A DNA stretch of 64,000 nucleotides, from NCBI GenBank assembly GCA_944990035.1, contig CALYLX010000150.1, forward strand, positions 248,001-312,000. Reading direction: 5' to 3'. Made by a program: the position numbers and the translations under genes. The notes under the pieces are model-generated. The model saw nothing but the letters and a program-made list of their open reading frames with translations, was not told where the DNA came from and ran no database searches. Source of the DNA: Clitopilus passeckerianus (taxonomy: Eukaryota > Basidiomycota > Agaricomycetes > Agaricales > Entolomataceae). This document shows, piece after piece, positions 61,667-64,000 of the stretch (the first letter of the stretch is position 1; each line of letters starts with the position of its first letter).

Positions 61667-64000
61667 ATGTTCCCTCAGAAAGGACCCCCAAAGTTACCTG
61701 TCGCTGTTCATGACCTGCCAACACCTGAACCAGAGTCGCCTACTCTACGTCCAAGGAGACCCTATAGATTCAGCACACTATGCGCTACCGTCGACAATCC
61801 AGATATGAAGGACCAATACGGTTCTTCAAGCGTACCGATATATCAATCTGCTACCTTCAAAGGCGTGGGCAACGCGTATGATTACTCGCGAAGTGGAATC
61901 CTACCAGAAGTCATCTAGGTGCGTTATATCTCTTGTCGAGGCTCGGAGTAGACGGCTCAGCTGATTACATGGAACACAGAACATCATATAGCTAAAATAT
62001 CATCAGCCGAGCATGCTTTCGTCGTGTCCTCAGGAATGGCTGCACTAGACGTCATTCTGCGCATTCTCAAACCTGGGGACGAGGTTATCGCCGGCGACGA
62101 CCTTTACGGCGGAACCAACCGCCTTCTCAACTACATTCGCACTCACAACGGTGTCACTGTGCACCATGTCGATACTACCGAACCATCTTCGGTTCTCCCT
62201 ATCATTTCTGACAAGACAACTATGGTTCTGCTAGAATCCCCGACAAACCCTCTACTCAAGATCGTCGATATTGCGAGAATTGCCAAGGACGTAAAGGAGA
62301 GAGCTCCAGACGCATTGGTCGTGGTGGATAACACCATGATGAGTCCATACCTCCAACGACCACTAGAACATGGCGCGGACATCGTGTACGACTCGGCGAC
62401 AAAGTACCTTAGTGGACATCATGATCTCATGGCAGGCGTTATTGTCTGCAACCGGGATGACATAGCGAAGGTTCGTATTCCCAATTCCCTGCATCCCTTT
62501 AGTTACGCCTCCATTTTCCACGCCATATTCACGACCGGATCTATTCCCGTCTTCGCTTAATCGCATCGTTCGACTTTTGCTATACTTTTTCCACCACGCG
62601 CACATGGGCGAAATCACGTCATGCTAACCATCTCCTTCACCACAGTCAATCGGCTTCACCATTAACGCTGTCGGCAATGCTCTTACACCCATTGATTCTT
62701 TCCTGCTCCTGCGGGGCATCAAAACTCTAGCCCTCCGCATGGACCGACAACAAGCCACCGCCTCAATTGTGGCGGAATACCTTTCCTCTCTTGGCTTCCG
62801 CGTGCACTATCCTGGACTTGCAAACCATCCTAATCGGGATGTACATTTCAGAATCGCCCAGGGTGCCGGTGCAGTGCTCAGTTTCGAGACCGGAGATAAG
62901 CAGTTGAGTGAGAAGGTTGTCGGTGGTACAAGGTTGTGGGGAATTAGCGTCAGCTTCGGATGTGTGAACAGTTTGATCAGTATGCCTTGTGTCATGTCGT
63001 GAGTGCCTCGTCTCTTCTCCATTGTTGTTTCTCCTCACAAAATGATATTAATCACCACTTCCCCTCTTATTTCTCAGACACGCATCAATAGACGCAGCGA
63101 CCCGCGCCGCACGGGGTCTACCAGAGGACCTCATCCGCCTCTGCGTCGGTATCGAAGACGTGAACGACCTTATTGACGACCTCGAACACGCGCTTGTCGA
63201 CGCTGGTGCGATAGAATTCAGCGTCCTGCAGAACAAGTTTGTCCGAGCAGCACCGCCACCGACACCGGTGGAGGCGATGGTGAAGATGTTCAAGAAGCTG
63301 CCGGGATTGGCGGGACAGATGACAAGAAAACCGGATGTAGAATGGTTCGTCAGTGCGCCCGGAAAGGTTATTCTGTTTGGAGAACATGCGGTTGTGCATG
63401 GGACTGTCAGTACTCTTTCCCTTTTCGGCCGAAATTCGGTGCTGACTTCGACTTGCGCTATAGACTGCGATAGCAGCCTCGGTCGACCTCCGATGCTATG
63501 GTCTCATCTCATCACGGCATGATACAAAGGTCTCGGTGCACTTCCACGACATCGATGACTTCTACTACGAGTGGGATATGGAATCCCTCCCGTGGTCAGT
63601 CGTCACGCCCGTTCCATCAGGAGACGTTCATCCCGACCAACTCGACCAAAAACTCATCGACGCTATCACCTGCGGTCCCCTCTCAGAAATTGGTCTCGAG
63701 AAGAAACACGCCCGAACAGCGGCACTGGCGTTCCTGTATCTCTACCTGATACTGGGCACAGGTGGCAGGAAACCAGCCTTCAACTTCTCTGCTCGCTCGA
63801 CACTGCCCGTGGGAGCTGGACTCGGCTCGTCTGCGTCCTTCTCGTCATGTGTGGCCACCTCCCTACTCCTGCTCCATCGACGAATCTCGCTACCACCACC
63901 TCCAGCAAGGTCGTCGTCATTCTCAGGACACATACATATCAGCCACCAAGGACGAAGGGCGATTCCACCTAAGGTTGCGGATGAGGTGAATCGATGGGCA
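61667..64000 (+). CDS. Cystathionine beta-lyase fused in frame to mevalonate kinase (3' end cut)
   Basis: Exons 61667-61918, 61980-62470, 62646-62998, 63078-63405 and 63464 to the edge. The first 430 residues are a PLP-dependent Cys/Met-metabolism enzyme of fungal cystathionine beta-lyase type: SSSVPIYQSATFKGV, VSSGMAALD, DDLYGGTNRLL, LLESPTNPLLKIVDI, the PLP Lys in DSATKYLSGHHDLMAG, and the C-terminal GLPEDLIRLCVGIED. One exon (63078-63405) then runs without a stop from LEHALVDAGAIEFSVLQNKF through a Pro/Lys linker into WFVSAPGKVILFGEHAVVHG, the mevalonate kinase start, followed by the GHMP motif LPVGAGLGSSASFSS. The frame is open to the last base. One base is missing at 61897-61898: SRSG-NPTRSHLE reads as SRSGILPEVI-stop. 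Confidence 0.88.

Overview
This window comes from an intron-rich basidiomycete, most likely a mushroom-forming Agaricomycete. The signs are short introns of about 45-60 bases in almost every gene, a seven-helix protein of the DUF6533 type, a stand-alone NACHT NTPase with the PKCHPxTR signature common in mushrooms, a polyporopepsin-like aspartic protease, and Ras/hybrid histidine kinase genes of fungal type. Everything looks like ordinary nuclear chromosome. I see no transposon, CRISPR array, tRNA or rRNA gene.

Layout. 1-1498 (-): 5' part of the mitochondrial dynamin MGM1. 1760-2802 (+): DHDPS-fold aldolase. 3029-4500 (-): DUF6533 membrane protein. 5504-6777 (-): RAD51D-like recombinase. 6928-7383 (+): 77-residue membrane protein. 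7788-8717 (+): SDE2. 9051-10764 (-): secreted aspartic protease. 11885-12631 (+): ATP synthase subunit d. 12851-16210 (-): dolichol kinase. 16420-18001 (+): uracil-DNA glycosylase. 18471-19614 (-): bZIP factor. 20303-23745 (-): XPB helicase. 23962-25786 (+): branchpoint-binding protein. 26117-28017 (-): NSUN5-type rRNA methyltransferase. 28523-30338 (+): prenylated DnaJ. 30684-32177 (+): ThuA-like surface protein. 33000-33360 (-): NDUFB10-like complex I subunit. 33713-34763 (+): peroxisomal enoyl-CoA isomerase. 35458-37186 (-): NACHT NTPase. 38001-42033 (+): PMC1-like calcium pump. 43286-44406 (+): Ras. 44745-45653 (-): CIA30. 46452-47879 (+): F-box protein. 48033-54466 (+): double-GAF hybrid histidine kinase. 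55024-56283 (+): TPR-like orphan. 56772-58428 (-): homocitrate synthase. 60508-61407 (-): VPS71/ZNHIT1. 61667-64000 (+): cystathionine beta-lyase joined in frame to mevalonate kinase, cut by the window end.

The genes do not form one pathway cluster. They are mostly housekeeping: DNA repair (RAD51D, UNG, XPB), splicing (SDE2, BBP), mitochondrial energy (MGM1, ATP7, NDUFB10, CIA30) and signalling (Ras, histidine kinase, calcium pump). Many sit in head-to-head pairs with only 150-500 bases between start codons. The dolichol kinase/UNG intergenic carries two MluI cell-cycle boxes.

Two points matter most to a reader. First, the last gene appears to be a natural fusion of methionine-pathway cystathionine beta-lyase with sterol-pathway mevalonate kinase. 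Second, many genes, including essential ones such as BBP, carry single-base frame breaks, nearly all in or beside short homopolymers. I read these as consensus errors rather than pseudogenes, so automatic gene models here will be truncated or wrongly split.
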